Origin: Streptomyces flavotricini
Lineage (GTDB): Bacteria; Actinomycetota; Actinomycetes; Streptomycetales; Streptomycetaceae
DNA: 64,000 nucleotides
Reading direction: 5' to 3'
Assembly: GCF_020639365.1 (NCBI RefSeq)
Contig: NZ_JAINUL010000001.1
Span: 1,214,059-1,278,058, forward strand
In this document: positions 51,581-60,058 of the stretch, piece after piece
Position numbering within the stretch: position 1 is the first letter of the stretch
Layout of the letters: the number at the start of each line of letters is the position of its first letter
Notes under the pieces: generated by a model
The model's database searches: none
Told to the model about the DNA's origin: nothing
What the model saw: the letters and a program-made list of their open reading frames with translations, nothing else
Position numbers and translations under genes: made by a program

Positions 51581-52681
51581 TCAGCGGCCGCTCCCGGCGC
51601 CCTGCCCGGTGATCAGATCGGTGAGGGCGGCCATCCCGCCGTCCGCGAGCGCCCGGCGCTGGCGGTCCGCGGGCGTGCCCTCCTGGAGCAGCCGGTGCAG
51701 CAGGGCGCCGACCTCGCGCTGGTCCCCCGCCTCCTCCAGGGCGGGCGTGATGTGCCGCATCAGCAGCCACAGCACGTCGCCGGCGCTGCGCCGGGAGCCC
51801 TGCGGGTCCATCAGCACGCCGTCCAGGCCGTGCCGGGCCGCGTGCCACACGGCCGCCTGGAGCAGCTCGGGCGGGCAGCTGACGGACCGGACTCCCGCCT
51901 TCTCCTCGGCGATCGCGGTGCTGACCAGCGCGCGGACGATCCCGGTGAGCAGCACCGCGTCGGTGGCGTCCAGCTGTACGTCCAGACAGCGCACCTCCAG
52001 CGTGGGGTAGCGCTCGGAGAGTCTGGCCTGCCAGTAGAGCTGGCCCCGGTCGGCGATCAGGCCCGTCTCCACCAGCGCGTCGGCGCGCTCCTCGTAGTCC
52101 GCGAGCGTACGGAAGGACGGCGGGGGGCCGCTGACCGGCCAGCGGCCGAAGACGATCGTGCGCCAGCTGGCGAATCCCGTGTCGCGCCCGTCCCACAGCG
52201 GCGAGTTCGCCGACATGGCCAGCAGGGTCGGCAGCCAGACGCGCAACCGGTTGAGGACCGCCACGCCCATCTCCCGGTCGGGCACCCCCACGTGCACGTG
52301 CATGCCGTTGATCAGCTGCTCGTCGACGAGGCGGCGGGCTTCCTCCTGCATCCGGAGGTAGCGGGGCTTGCGGGTGACCGGTACCGGCACCGCGTCCCGC
52401 AGCGGGGCCGTGGCGGAGGCGGCGAGGAGGCAGCCGTGCTCCTCGGCGGCGGAGCCGACCGCGTGCCGCAGCCGCAGCAGGTGGCCGGCGACCTCTTCCA
52501 GGTCCGTGCACACGGGTGTGGCGACCTCGATCTGGGCCTGGAGCAGCTCGTTCTGCACCTCGCCGGCGTCCACGAACGGCCCGAGCCCGGCCGCGATCCG
52601 CACCTCCTCCGCCCGGGACACGGGCAGATGGGTGACCGGATCCAGCAGGACGTACTCCTCCTCGACCCCGACCGTGATCAT
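51581..52681 (-). CDS. Carboxylate-amine ligase, GCS2/YbdK family
   Basis: A 366-residue enzyme of the glutamate-cysteine ligase 2 group. The N-terminal [12 protein letters not shown] and [15 protein letters not shown] supply the acidic metal ligands, [11 protein letters not shown] the conserved His segment, and [13 protein letters not shown] the nucleotide-site region. YbdK-type enzymes have weak gamma-glutamylcysteine synthetase activity; the true substrate in Streptomyces, which uses mycothiol, is uncertain. ATG at 52681. The divergent AI-2E family gene starts 242 bases away. Confidence 0.88.
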   Translation of the reverse strand: MITVGVEEEYVLLDPVTHLPVSRAEEVRIAAGLGPFVDAGEVQNELLQAQIEVATPVCTDLEEVAGHLLRLRHAVGSAAEEHGCLLAASATAPLRDAVPVPVTRKPRYLRMQEEARRLVDEQLINGMHVHVGVPDREMGVAVLNRLRVWLPTLLAMSANSPLWDGRDTGFASWRTIVFGRWPVSGPPPSFRTLADYEERADALVETGLIADRGQLYWQARLSERYPTLEVRCLDVQLDATDAVLLTGIVRALVSTAIAEEKAGVRSVSCPPELLQAAVWHAARHGLDGVLMDPQGSRRSAGDVLWLLMRHITPALEEAGDQREVGALLHRLLQEGTPADRQRRALADGGMAALTDLITGQGAGSGR

Positions 52682-52923
52682 TCGCGTCGGACTCCTGCCT
52701 AGAGTTCTGAAGGTCCGGCACCCACGGCGGCGGTCCGCCGGTGGTCTCCCGGGTCCTGCGCATGCCCGGCGGGGGCCGCCTCATGCAGGGGCGGCGGCCC
52801 CCGCTGCGGGCGGGGCGTTCGGCGCTTCCTTCGGGGGAATCTGGCTCCGGGTTCGTGGGCTGCCGACTCCAGCGTGGCAGTTCACAGGGAAACGCACCAT
52901 CGGGCCAGCGGCAGAGGCGGTAC

Positions 52924-54102
52924 ATGACCAGGCGATCCGCAGGCCGGCAGGCGTCCCGCCCGGACGTGGCGCGCACGGGGGCCCCGCGTTCGCGGGTGGC
53001 CGCCCGGCGCGCCCTGGCCCGCGGCCGCCGGCCGGGCGGGCGGCCGGTCGACCGGCCGTACCCGTCCGTGTCGCCCCTGCTGCGGACGGCCGCGGCGTAC
53101 TGCTGGCGGCTGCTGGCGGTCGGCGCGGTCGTGTACACGGTGTTCATGGTGCTGGGACGGTTCCACGAGCTCGCCGTGGCCGTCTTCCTCGGACTGGTCG
53201 GTACCGCGCTGCTCCGCCCGGTGGCCGATCTCCTGGCCCGATGGATCCCCCGATCCCTCGCAGTGGCCTGCTCGCTCCTCGGCAGCGTCGTGCTCGCCCT
53301 GGGGGCGCTCGCCTTCGTCGGGGAGACGGTCGCCGCGGAGTGGGATTCGCTGGTGGCGGAGTTCCGGGCGGGCCTGGACCGGTTGGAGCCCTTGCTGGAG
53401 CGCCCGCCGCTGCGGCTGAGCCCGCATGCGCTGAGCGATCTGCGGGACCGGATCGGCGACTACCTCTCCAGCCATCGCACGAGCCTGCTCAGCACGGCCG
53501 TGAGCGGCGCCGGGCGGCTGGTGCAGGCCCTGACCGTGGTGGCGCTGTCGGTGTTCTGCTCGGTCTTCTTCATCTACTCCGGTGACCGGCAGTGGCGCTG
53601 GGTGTGCTCCCAGTTCCCGAAGGGGGCGCAGCAGCGCGTCTCGGTCGCGGGGCGGGCCGCCTGGCGGACGTTCACCGGGTACACCCACGGGATCGTGCTG
53701 GTGGCCGCGACGAACGCCGTCCTGGTGGGCGTGGCGCTGTACGCCCTGGGCGTTCCGCTGGCGGTGCCGCTCGCGCTGCTGGAGTTCTTCGCCGCGTTCG
53801 TCCCGCTGATCGGCTCCCCCGTCGCCCTCGCGGTGGCCGTGGTGGTCGCGCTGGCGGCCAAGGGGCCGCTGGTCGCCGCGCTCGTGGTCGCCCTGATCGT
53901 GATCATCGGACAGATCGAGGGGCATCTGCTGCATCCGATGCTGATGAGCTGGGCGGTGCAGCTGCATCCGGTGGTCGTGGCCCTGTCGGTGGTCGCTGGT
54001 GCCATCGCCGCGGGCGTGCTGGGCGCGGTGGTCGCGGTACCGCTGGTCTCGGTGGTGTGGGCGGTCCGGCAGTCGCTGCGGTCCCCGGAAGCAGGGCTCT
54101 GA
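52924..54102 (+). CDS. AI-2E family (DUF20) membrane transporter
   Basis: A 392-residue membrane protein with about eight helices. A basic N-terminus (about 45 residues) precedes the first helix; the family's signature near the C-terminus, GQIEGHLLHPMLMSWAVQLHP, and the LEFFAAFVPLIGSPVALAVA stretch are clear. Homologues include TqsA and Na+/H+ antiporter-like proteins, so the substrate is unsure. ATG at 52924 follows GAGGCGG. It stands 120 bases upstream of the SigB-like gene, which has its own promoter. Confidence 0.85.
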   Translation: MTRRSAGRQASRPDVARTGAPRSRVAARRALARGRRPGGRPVDRPYPSVSPLLRTAAAYCWRLLAVGAVVYTVFMVLGRFHELAVAVFLGLVGTALLRPVADLLARWIPRSLAVACSLLGSVVLALGALAFVGETVAAEWDSLVAEFRAGLDRLEPLLERPPLRLSPHALSDLRDRIGDYLSSHRTSLLSTAVSGAGRLVQALTVVALSVFCSVFFIYSGDRQWRWVCSQFPKGAQQRVSVAGRAAWRTFTGYTHGIVLVAATNAVLVGVALYALGVPLAVPLALLEFFAAFVPLIGSPVALAVAVVVALAAKGPLVAALVVALIVIIGQIEGHLLHPMLMSWAVQLHPVVVALSVVAGAIAAGVLGAVVAVPLVSVVWAVRQSLRSPEAGL

Positions 54103-54123
54103 GCTGCCCTTCCCCCATGAGCG

Positions 54124-54149
54124 GCTTCAGCCCGCCCGGGAGGGGGTAT
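54124..54149 (+). promoter_or_regulatory. SigB-type promoter (GNNT-N16-GGGTAT)
   Basis: GCTT at 54124-54127 and GGGTAT at 54144-54149 with a 16-base gap match the pattern GNNT-N14-16-GGGTAC/T known for SigB-type promoters in Streptomyces. It lies about 74 bases before the sigma factor ATG, so the gene probably drives itself. Confidence 0.55.
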
Positions 54150-54222
54150 ATCTACCGAGGACAGCTCACGAGACGGCCGTGCCGCATCCGAGGCGGCGCG
54201 ACCACCCGTCGGAGGAGCCGAC

Positions 54223-55065
54223 ATGCCGTACGCAGAGGTCATCGAAGGCATTCCGCAGGACACGCTGAGTGTGAGCACCGGCGAGGCCCGGGCGCTGTCG
54301 GGGGCCCTGTTCCACCGCCTGCGGCGCCTGAACGAGGGGAGCCCGGCGTACTCGTACGTGCGCAACACCCTGGTCGAGCTCAATCTCAGCCTGGTGAAGT
54401 ACGCCGCCCGCCGTTTCCGCGGCCGGAGCGAGCCGATGGAGGACATCGTCCAGGTCGGGACGATCGGCCTGATCAAGGCGATCAACCGGTTCGACCCGGC
54501 GCGGGGGGTGGAGTTCACGACCTTCGCGATGCCGACCATCGTCGGCGAGATCAAGCGGTTCTTCCGCGACACCAGCTGGGCCGTCAAGGTGCCCCGGCGG
54601 CTCCAGGAGCTGCGGATCGACGCCGCGAAGGCGCACGACACGCTGGAGCAGGACTTGGGCCGCGAGCCCACGGACGCCGAGCTGGCGGGGCGGCTGCACG
54701 TCACGCCCGAGGAGCTCGTGGAGGGACAGAAGGCGGCGCACGCGTACTCCGCGCGCTCCCTGGACGCACCGGCGCAGGACGACGGCGACCACAACGCGTA
54801 CACCGACCGGCCCTCGCTGGGCGCGGAGGAGGCGGCGTACGACACGATCGAGTGCCTGGAGTCGCTGAAACCGCTGCTGGCCGAGTTGCCCGAGCGGGAG
54901 CGCACGCTGCTCTCGCTGCGCTTCGGCGACGGGCTGACGCAGTCCGAGATCGGCGAACGGCTGGGGCTGTCGCAGATGCACGTCTCGCGGCTGCTCAACC
55001 GGACGCTGACGACCCTGCGGAGGAGCCTCCTGGAGGATCCGCCGGAGGAGTCCGCACCAGCGTGA
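54223..55065 (+). CDS. SigB/SigF-family (group 3) RNA polymerase sigma factor
   Basis: A 280-residue sigma factor with region 2 (LNLSLVKYAARRF, EDIVQVGTIGLIKAINRFDP), region 3 (LQELRIDAAKAHDTLEQDLG) and region 4 (QSEIGERLGLSQMHVSRLLN) in order. It belongs to the stress and development group (SigB, SigF, SigH-type) of Streptomyces, usually held by anti-sigma factors; none is next to it. A SigB-type promoter sits just upstream, suggesting self-activation or a place in a sigma cascade. ATG at 54223. Confidence 0.92.
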   Translation: MPYAEVIEGIPQDTLSVSTGEARALSGALFHRLRRLNEGSPAYSYVRNTLVELNLSLVKYAARRFRGRSEPMEDIVQVGTIGLIKAINRFDPARGVEFTTFAMPTIVGEIKRFFRDTSWAVKVPRRLQELRIDAAKAHDTLEQDLGREPTDAELAGRLHVTPEELVEGQKAAHAYSARSLDAPAQDDGDHNAYTDRPSLGAEEAAYDTIECLESLKPLLAELPERERTLLSLRFGDGLTQSEIGERLGLSQMHVSRLLNRTLTTLRRSLLEDPPEESAPA

Positions 55066-55101
55066 CGGCAGCCGCGCTCCCGCCCACACCGGCCGTTCGC
55101 G

Positions 55102-55132
55102 GGCGACGGGGGTGCTCGGGGCTCCCGTCGCC
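55102..55132. terminator. Hairpin between convergent genes
   Basis: GGCGACGGG (55102-55110) pairs exactly with CCCGTCGCC (55124-55132), with a 13-base loop, in the gap between the sigma-factor and FAD-oxidase stops. Probably ends both transcripts. Confidence 0.6.
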
Positions 55133-55168
55133 GACCGCGGTCCCCAGCCGTGCGTGCCGTCCGTGCGT

Positions 55169-56545
55169 TCAGGAGCCGATGGCCTGGCCGAAGGTGAAGA
55201 ATCCGTCCGGGTCCACCCGCTTCTTGATCTCCACGAGCCGCGGATAGTTGGCGCCGTAGTACGCGGTGCGCCAGTCGGACAGGTCGGGGTCGATGAAGTT
55301 CTGGTACGCGCCCCTGCCCACGTACGGCGAGACCGTCTCCCCCAGCTCCGCCAGCCAGCGCAGGTTCGCCGTCACGGTGGCCGGGCTGTCGTGCTCGGCC
55401 CAGGAGGTGTCCATGCTGACCAGGAACTGCGCTTCCCGGTGGACGAAGGCGGTGTCGGCCGGGGCCACCCGGTTGATCGCGCCGCCCCAGGTGTACAGGG
55501 CCAGCCCGCAGCCGTCCGGGTTGCCGCCGGCGGGCCGGCGGGCGAGCAGGGCCATGACGGCGGCCACGGCCTCGGCGGGCAGCGGCGCGTAGGCGAAGTT
55601 GGTGCGTGTGGCGAAGGCCCCGGCGGAGGTCTCGTGCAGCAGGTAGTCCTTGGCCTCCCAGAACGTGCGGTCGGCGATGTCCTCGCGCAGGGGCCGGGTC
55701 GCCGTGAGGACGGGGGCGAGCAGTTCCCGCAGTTCGCTCGCGGGGCCGAGGTGCAGGCCGACGGCCGACACCACGGGGTCGCAGCCTTCGGCGGCGCAGA
55801 CGCCGAGGCGTAGCGAGAGCGCGTCCGGTGCGTGCCGCGCGGCCTCCTGTACCGCGGCGAAGGCGTCGACGGCGTCGGCCCCGTCCCACAGCAGCAGGCA
55901 GGTGGAGACGTCCGGCACCGCGGTGGCCCGGAAGGTGAAGGAGAGGTTGATGCCGAAGTTTCCGCCCCCGCCGCCGCGGCAGGCCCAGTACAGGTCCGGG
56001 TTCTCCTGGGCGTCGCAGGTCAGCACCTGTCCGTCCGCCGTCATGAGGGTGGTCCGTACGAGGGCGTCCGCGGTGAGGCCGAGCGTGCGCGAGGTGGAGG
56101 AGGAGCCGCCGCCGAGGGTGAGGCCGGCGATGCCGACGGAGGCGCCGTTGCCCAGGGCGAACGCCATCTCGTGGGGCTGGAGCGCGGCGTAGACCTCGGC
56201 CATGCGGGCCCCGCCGGCGGCGGTGACGAGACCGGTGGCGCCGTCGGCGCGGACGGAGTTCAGCGCGCTGAGGTCGACGACGAGGCCGGTGGTGACGGAG
56301 TGGCCCGCGTAGCTGTGGCCGCCGCCGCGGGCGACGAGGCCGACGCCCGTGTCGCGGGCCCACTCGATGGCGTGCCGTACGTCCGCCTCGTTCGCGACGG
56401 ACACCACGGCGTGCGGCGTGATCGAGGCGAAGCGGGTGTTGAACGCGGCGCCGGCCGCGCGGAATCCGGCGTCACCGGGGCGCAGGACGCGGCCCGCCAC
56501 CGTCTTCTCCAGCCGCCGCCAGTCCGCCTCGGACGCCCCGTTCAC
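55169..56545 (-). CDS. BBE-type FAD-linked oxidase
   Basis: A 458-residue oxidase of the berberine-bridge/VAO group. The PCMH-type FAD domain has VARGGGHSYAGHS, where His should bind FAD covalently; the position that carries the second linkage Cys in bicovalent members is not Cys here (GNGASVGIAGLTLGGG), so single attachment is expected. The C-terminal tail KRVDPDGFFTFGQAIGS is the BBE motif. Such enzymes oxidise alcohols, amines or ring systems in natural products. GTG at 56545 with GAGGAGG five bases upstream, overlapping the preceding gene by four bases. Last gene of a cupin/small-protein/oxidase unit. Confidence 0.88.
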   Translation of the reverse strand: MNGASEADWRRLEKTVAGRVLRPGDAGFRAAGAAFNTRFASITPHAVVSVANEADVRHAIEWARDTGVGLVARGGGHSYAGHSVTTGLVVDLSALNSVRADGATGLVTAAGGARMAEVYAALQPHEMAFALGNGASVGIAGLTLGGGSSSTSRTLGLTADALVRTTLMTADGQVLTCDAQENPDLYWACRGGGGGNFGINLSFTFRATAVPDVSTCLLLWDGADAVDAFAAVQEAARHAPDALSLRLGVCAAEGCDPVVSAVGLHLGPASELRELLAPVLTATRPLREDIADRTFWEAKDYLLHETSAGAFATRTNFAYAPLPAEAVAAVMALLARRPAGGNPDGCGLALYTWGGAINRVAPADTAFVHREAQFLVSMDTSWAEHDSPATVTANLRWLAELGETVSPYVGRGAYQNFIDPDLSDWRTAYYGANYPRLVEIKKRVDPDGFFTFGQAIGS

Positions 56546-56865
56546 CGCACCTCCTCGATGTACGAGATCCCGGTCGCGGCGTGCGGGCCGTAGCGCTCCC
56601 AGACCTCGCGCAGCCGCAGACGGCCGTCCTCGGCCACCTCGGGGGTGTTGACGGTGCGTCCGCAGACCACCTCGCCGGTCGCGAACACGAGGGTGTAGCC
56701 CATGGAGAGGGTGCCGTCGGGGGTGCAGGTGCCGACGGTCCAGCCGCGCCGCACCTCGCCGCCGAGGACCTCTCCCCAGACGAGGTCGCCCTGCTGGTGG
56801 TAGACGGCGACGGTACGGGCGTCGCCCTGCGGTTTGCGGAACCGGCGGCCGTCGTAGTCGATCAC
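56542..56865 (-). CDS. Small conserved protein of unknown function (MoaF-like beta barrel?)
   Basis: A 107-residue protein, mostly beta strands by pattern (TVAVYHQQGDLVWGEVLGGE, TVGTCTPDGTLSMGYTLVFA, TGISYIEEV). Homologues in Streptomyces are often labelled N-acetylglutamate synthase without real support; a small ligand-binding barrel is as likely. The GTG start at 56865 overlaps the cupin stop by four bases, and its own stop overlaps the oxidase start, so all three are translated together. Its job should be tied to the cupin and the oxidase. Confidence 0.75.
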   Translation of the reverse strand: MIDYDGRRFRKPQGDARTVAVYHQQGDLVWGEVLGGEVRRGWTVGTCTPDGTLSMGYTLVFATGEVVCGRTVNTPEVAEDGRLRLREVWERYGPHAATGISYIEEVR

Positions 56866-57299
56866 GTGGCATCGTCCGTGGCCGCGAGGAACTCGGCCGA
56901 CATGCTCCGGCCCCACCAGATCGCGTAGTAGGAGAAGTCCTCGTCGTGTCCGTTGACGATGTGGTGCTCGATCCCGCCCTTCATCAGCGCGATGTCCCCC
57001 GCGGCGAGATGCCGGCGGCGGCCGTTGCAGACCACCTCGGCGCGGCCGGCCATGGCGATGAACATCTCGCGTTCGTGGTGGGCGTGGGCCTCGGTCACGT
57101 CACCGGGGCGCAGGACGCACCAGGCTCCGCGGAAGGGCGCGTCCAGACCGGGCCACGGGTGCAGGAGTCTGAGGTCCAGGCCGTGTTCCCGGAGCAGATG
57201 GTCCGGCTCCGCTGTGCGGATGTCCACGTCGGGCTGTTCCTGGTCGGTCAACTTTCCGCTCCGATCGACGTCTCTGGCGGCCGGAATACCGTAATTCAT
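56862..57299 (-). CDS. Cupin-domain protein
   Basis: A 145-residue protein with one cupin domain (about residues 60-130). Motif 1 is DVTEAHAHHEREMFIAMAG, giving two His and Glu for a metal, and motif 2 GDIALMKGGIEHHIVN gives the last His. The metal site is complete, so it could be an iron or zinc enzyme or a sensor. First gene of a three-gene overlapping unit. A nested palindrome lies upstream at 57355-57390, and the NarL-type regulator gene is just before that on the same strand. Confidence 0.87.
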   Translation of the reverse strand: MNYGIPAARDVDRSGKLTDQEQPDVDIRTAEPDHLLREHGLDLRLLHPWPGLDAPFRGAWCVLRPGDVTEAHAHHEREMFIAMAGRAEVVCNGRRRHLAAGDIALMKGGIEHHIVNGHDEDFSYYAIWWGRSMSAEFLAATDDAT

Positions 57300-57354
57300 C
57301 CATTCCGATATCCCGGCGACGGGTGACGTCGATCAGGCTAGAAGCAGGTGACTC

Positions 57355-57390
57355 CCCTTCGACAGGGGAACTATTCCCCAGTCGAAAGGG
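57355..57390. promoter_or_regulatory. Nested palindrome between the regulator and cupin genes
   Basis: Outer arms CCCTTCGAC (57355-57363) and GTCGAAAGGG (57381-57390), which differ by one inserted A, enclose inner arms GGGGAA (57365-57370) and TTCCCC (57374-57379). All centre on 57372. It is rich in A and T for this genome. It could be an operator for the regulator at 57402 or a terminator of that gene. Confidence 0.5.
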
Positions 57391-57401
57391 AATCTGCCGG
57401 A

Positions 57402-58169
57402 TCAGCCGTGCCCCAGACCCGCGTCCCGGGCGAGCACGATGGCCTGGGACCGATCGGCCACGCCGAGTTTTCCGAATATCGCGGAAACACGGTTGCTGAT
57501 GGTCTTGGAGGCGAGCACGAGCTCCCGGGCGATGGCGGCATTCGATTTTCCGGCGGCGATGCGTTCCAGGACGTCCCGTTCCCGGTTGGTCAGCTGGGGG
57601 AAGGGGTAGCCGTACTGCCCGGCGGGCGCCGGGCCCATGAGCGCTCCGAGCCGGTTGGCGATCGACTTGTCAACGATTCCCTCACCGGCCGCCACGGCCT
57701 GGATGCCGCGCAGGATCTGGTCCGCGTCCGCGAACTTGAACAGGTATCCGCGTGCACCGGCCTGGAGCGCCGCGGTGATCACCCGGTCGTCGTCGACCGA
57801 GCTGAAGACGAGGATGCCCGTTTCGGGCCATAACCTCAGCACTTCGGATATCACCCGCATTCCGGCGCGCACGTCCATGAGCGGGTCCAGGACGAGCACG
57901 TCGGGTCGGCAGCGGGAGGTCTCCGCCATCACCTCGTCGGCCGTGGCGGCCTCCCCGACGACGGATATCCCGGCGGACCGCTCCAGCACGGAGCGCACCC
58001 CGTGGCGGATCGCCGGCTGCGCGTCGGCGAGTACGACGGTGACGGTGGCGAGCGGTCTGGCGACGAGCGCGAGGTCCCCGTCGGGCCGCCGGCCGGCGAA
58101 GTCCCTTCGCGCCTCACCCTGTGACGAGGGTGGCCAGAGCAGCCCCTTGATGTCTGTTGTCTGATGCAT
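57402..58169 (-). CDS. NarL/FixJ-type response regulator, probable cluster regulator
   Basis: A 255-residue two-domain regulator. A receiver (about residues 42-160) has VVLADAQPAIRHGVRSVLER and the phosphoacceptor region VLVLDPLMDVRAG; a LuxR-type HTH (about 190-250) has LTNRERDVLERIAAGKSNAAIARELVLASK. There is a 40-residue N-terminal extension before the receiver; the start at 58169 is nevertheless supported by GGAAGG six bases upstream. No kinase gene accompanies it, so it is an orphan. It sits between the radical SAM gene and the cupin unit and is the likely switch of the cluster. Confidence 0.87.
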   Translation of the reverse strand: MHQTTDIKGLLWPPSSQGEARRDFAGRRPDGDLALVARPLATVTVVLADAQPAIRHGVRSVLERSAGISVVGEAATADEVMAETSRCRPDVLVLDPLMDVRAGMRVISEVLRLWPETGILVFSSVDDDRVITAALQAGARGYLFKFADADQILRGIQAVAAGEGIVDKSIANRLGALMGPAPAGQYGYPFPQLTNRERDVLERIAAGKSNAAIARELVLASKTISNRVSAIFGKLGVADRSQAIVLARDAGLGHG

Positions 58170-58321
58170 TTCTACCTTCCCCCCGACTCGATCTTTTACC
58201 GTGGCTCAGGGCCGACCGGCCGTTACCAGAATGGTGCACGGGCCAGTCCTACCGCAACGGTCGGGGGGATATCCGCATGGCGCGATAACCATGTCGGCAA
58301 CGACATTCACATCCGGCCACG

Positions 58322-60043
58322 TCAGTTTTCTGTGGACTCTGCCATTCCTACCTCTTGTGCCCGGCGGAGAATTGCTTCCCGGTCCCGCCAATGCGCCCAG
58401 AACGCTCCCGTGTATCCGAGTCCGCTGAGACTGGTAAGGAACGGATTGTCCGCGTAGTTGTTGTCGTGCTCGCTCATGCCCGCCAGCGTCGGCAGCATGA
58501 CCCTGTGGTGGTCGCCCGGGTCCACGAGATCCCAGAGCAGTTCCACGGACCGGCGCCGCAGCCCGGACGGGTCGTCGACCGTTTCCGCGTCCTCCAGGAG
58601 GTCCGGCGAGAAGTAGCAGACGAGGCGGAAGTTGCCCGACGCGTCGAACATGAACTGCCGCTCGTACTCCACCGGGCCCGAACACCGGGCGAGCGGCTTC
58701 AGCACGATCGGCTCGGTGGCCGTGTTCGACTGGAGTCCGGGCACCGTCCGCACCCCGTCGCACTGCTCGGCGATCGCGATGCCGAGCGGCGTGTACGGGA
58801 AGAGCCGAAGCCCCAGCGAGAAGCCGGTGACGGTGGCGTCCAGTGCCATGAACGCCTCGACGCATTCGCGCATGGTCTGCGGGGTCTCGCCCGGCATGCC
58901 GAACAGCGCCTCGACCATCGTCATCATGCCGTTGGCGTGACACAGCCGGACGAGGTTCTCGGTATCGGCGAAGGAGTAGTACGTGGTGCCCTTCTCCGTG
59001 ACCTTCCAGCCGCGCAGCATCTCCTGGCGCACGTGGTCGGAGCCGACGTTCACCCCGCGGCAGCCCGCGGCCGCGAGCAGCCGCGCGAACTCCTCGTCGA
59101 ACGGCGAGGGCTGGCAGTAGACCCACAGCCGCAGCGCGTTCAGCGGATTGCCGGGGTCGGCGTGCTTGCGCCGGACGATCTCGCGCAGCAGCGATTTCGC
59201 GTGGGAGATGGACAGGTTGAACTCGCTGTCGGTGGTGTGCTGGTCGAGGATTCCCTGGGCGGCGAGCGACTGCATCTCGTCGACGACGGCGGCGACGTCG
59301 CGGCGGCCGAACCGGGTGCCCTTCGCGTCCGGCTCGACGCAGTGCGAACAGCGGTACGTGCAGCCGTTCTTGGTGAGGATTCCGGCCAGCCCACCGCGCT
59401 GGTAGTACAGCAGGTTGTCCACCTTGTGCGGCGAGCCGGAGCGGCGCCGGTACGTCCCGGCCCGGTCCACCTGCCACACGCGGTCCTCGAACTGCCCGCC
59501 GGGCAGCGGCGGTGCGCCGCGCCGGACGGCCGGGTTCAGCGCCGGCGGCGGTACGCGGGTGACCCCCTCCCCCGTGTTGCGCAGCAGCCCGGACACCGTG
59601 CCCGTGTCGCGGCCGGTGACCAGCGCGTCGGCGAGGTCGCAGATGATCTGCTCGCCGGGGCCCTTGACGCCGAAATCGATGCCGAAGTAGTCGACCAGCG
59701 CGAAGGGCATGGAGGAGAAGCCGATGCCGCCGCCGACGATCGGCGCTTCGGTCAGCCGCCTGATCTCGGTGATGATCTCCTTGTGCTCCCCGATGAAGGG
59801 GCGTTGCTCGAACGCGTAGACCGTGTCGGTGTTGCGTATCGTGACGCCCACCAGCAAGGGGCTGCGCGCCGCGAAGTACTCGCAGAGGTACGACTTCCAG
59901 TCCTCCCGGTGAAACGTCAGGTCGACCACCTCGACGTCGAAGTCGGCGGCCTCCAACGAGGTGGTGAGCACGTCGAGCGCGTAGGGCGCTATCGGCGGGT
60001 GCACCTTGTTGGGATTGACCAATAACACGAGCCCTCTGCCCAT
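58322..60043 (-). CDS. B12-binding-domain radical SAM enzyme
   Basis: A 573-residue enzyme. The N-terminal half resembles a cobalamin-binding Rossmann domain (VLLVNPNKVHPPIAPYALDV, then VGGGIGFSSMPFALVDYFG); the radical SAM barrel follows with the cluster motif NGCTYRCSHC (CxxxCxxC), near residue 230. This class includes methyltransferases acting on unreactive carbon, such as TsrM, which methylates tryptophan C2 and whose overall layout is similar; other members rearrange rings or bind methyl differently. Substrate is unknown here. Its start is 15 bases after the stop of the flavoenzyme gene, so they share an operon. Confidence 0.85.
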   Translation of the reverse strand: MGRGLVLLVNPNKVHPPIAPYALDVLTTSLEAADFDVEVVDLTFHREDWKSYLCEYFAARSPLLVGVTIRNTDTVYAFEQRPFIGEHKEIITEIRRLTEAPIVGGGIGFSSMPFALVDYFGIDFGVKGPGEQIICDLADALVTGRDTGTVSGLLRNTGEGVTRVPPPALNPAVRRGAPPLPGGQFEDRVWQVDRAGTYRRRSGSPHKVDNLLYYQRGGLAGILTKNGCTYRCSHCVEPDAKGTRFGRRDVAAVVDEMQSLAAQGILDQHTTDSEFNLSISHAKSLLREIVRRKHADPGNPLNALRLWVYCQPSPFDEEFARLLAAAGCRGVNVGSDHVRQEMLRGWKVTEKGTTYYSFADTENLVRLCHANGMMTMVEALFGMPGETPQTMRECVEAFMALDATVTGFSLGLRLFPYTPLGIAIAEQCDGVRTVPGLQSNTATEPIVLKPLARCSGPVEYERQFMFDASGNFRLVCYFSPDLLEDAETVDDPSGLRRRSVELLWDLVDPGDHHRVMLPTLAGMSEHDNNYADNPFLTSLSGLGYTGAFWAHWRDREAILRRAQEVGMAESTEN

Positions 60044-60058
60044 CGGTTTCCTCTCTCC

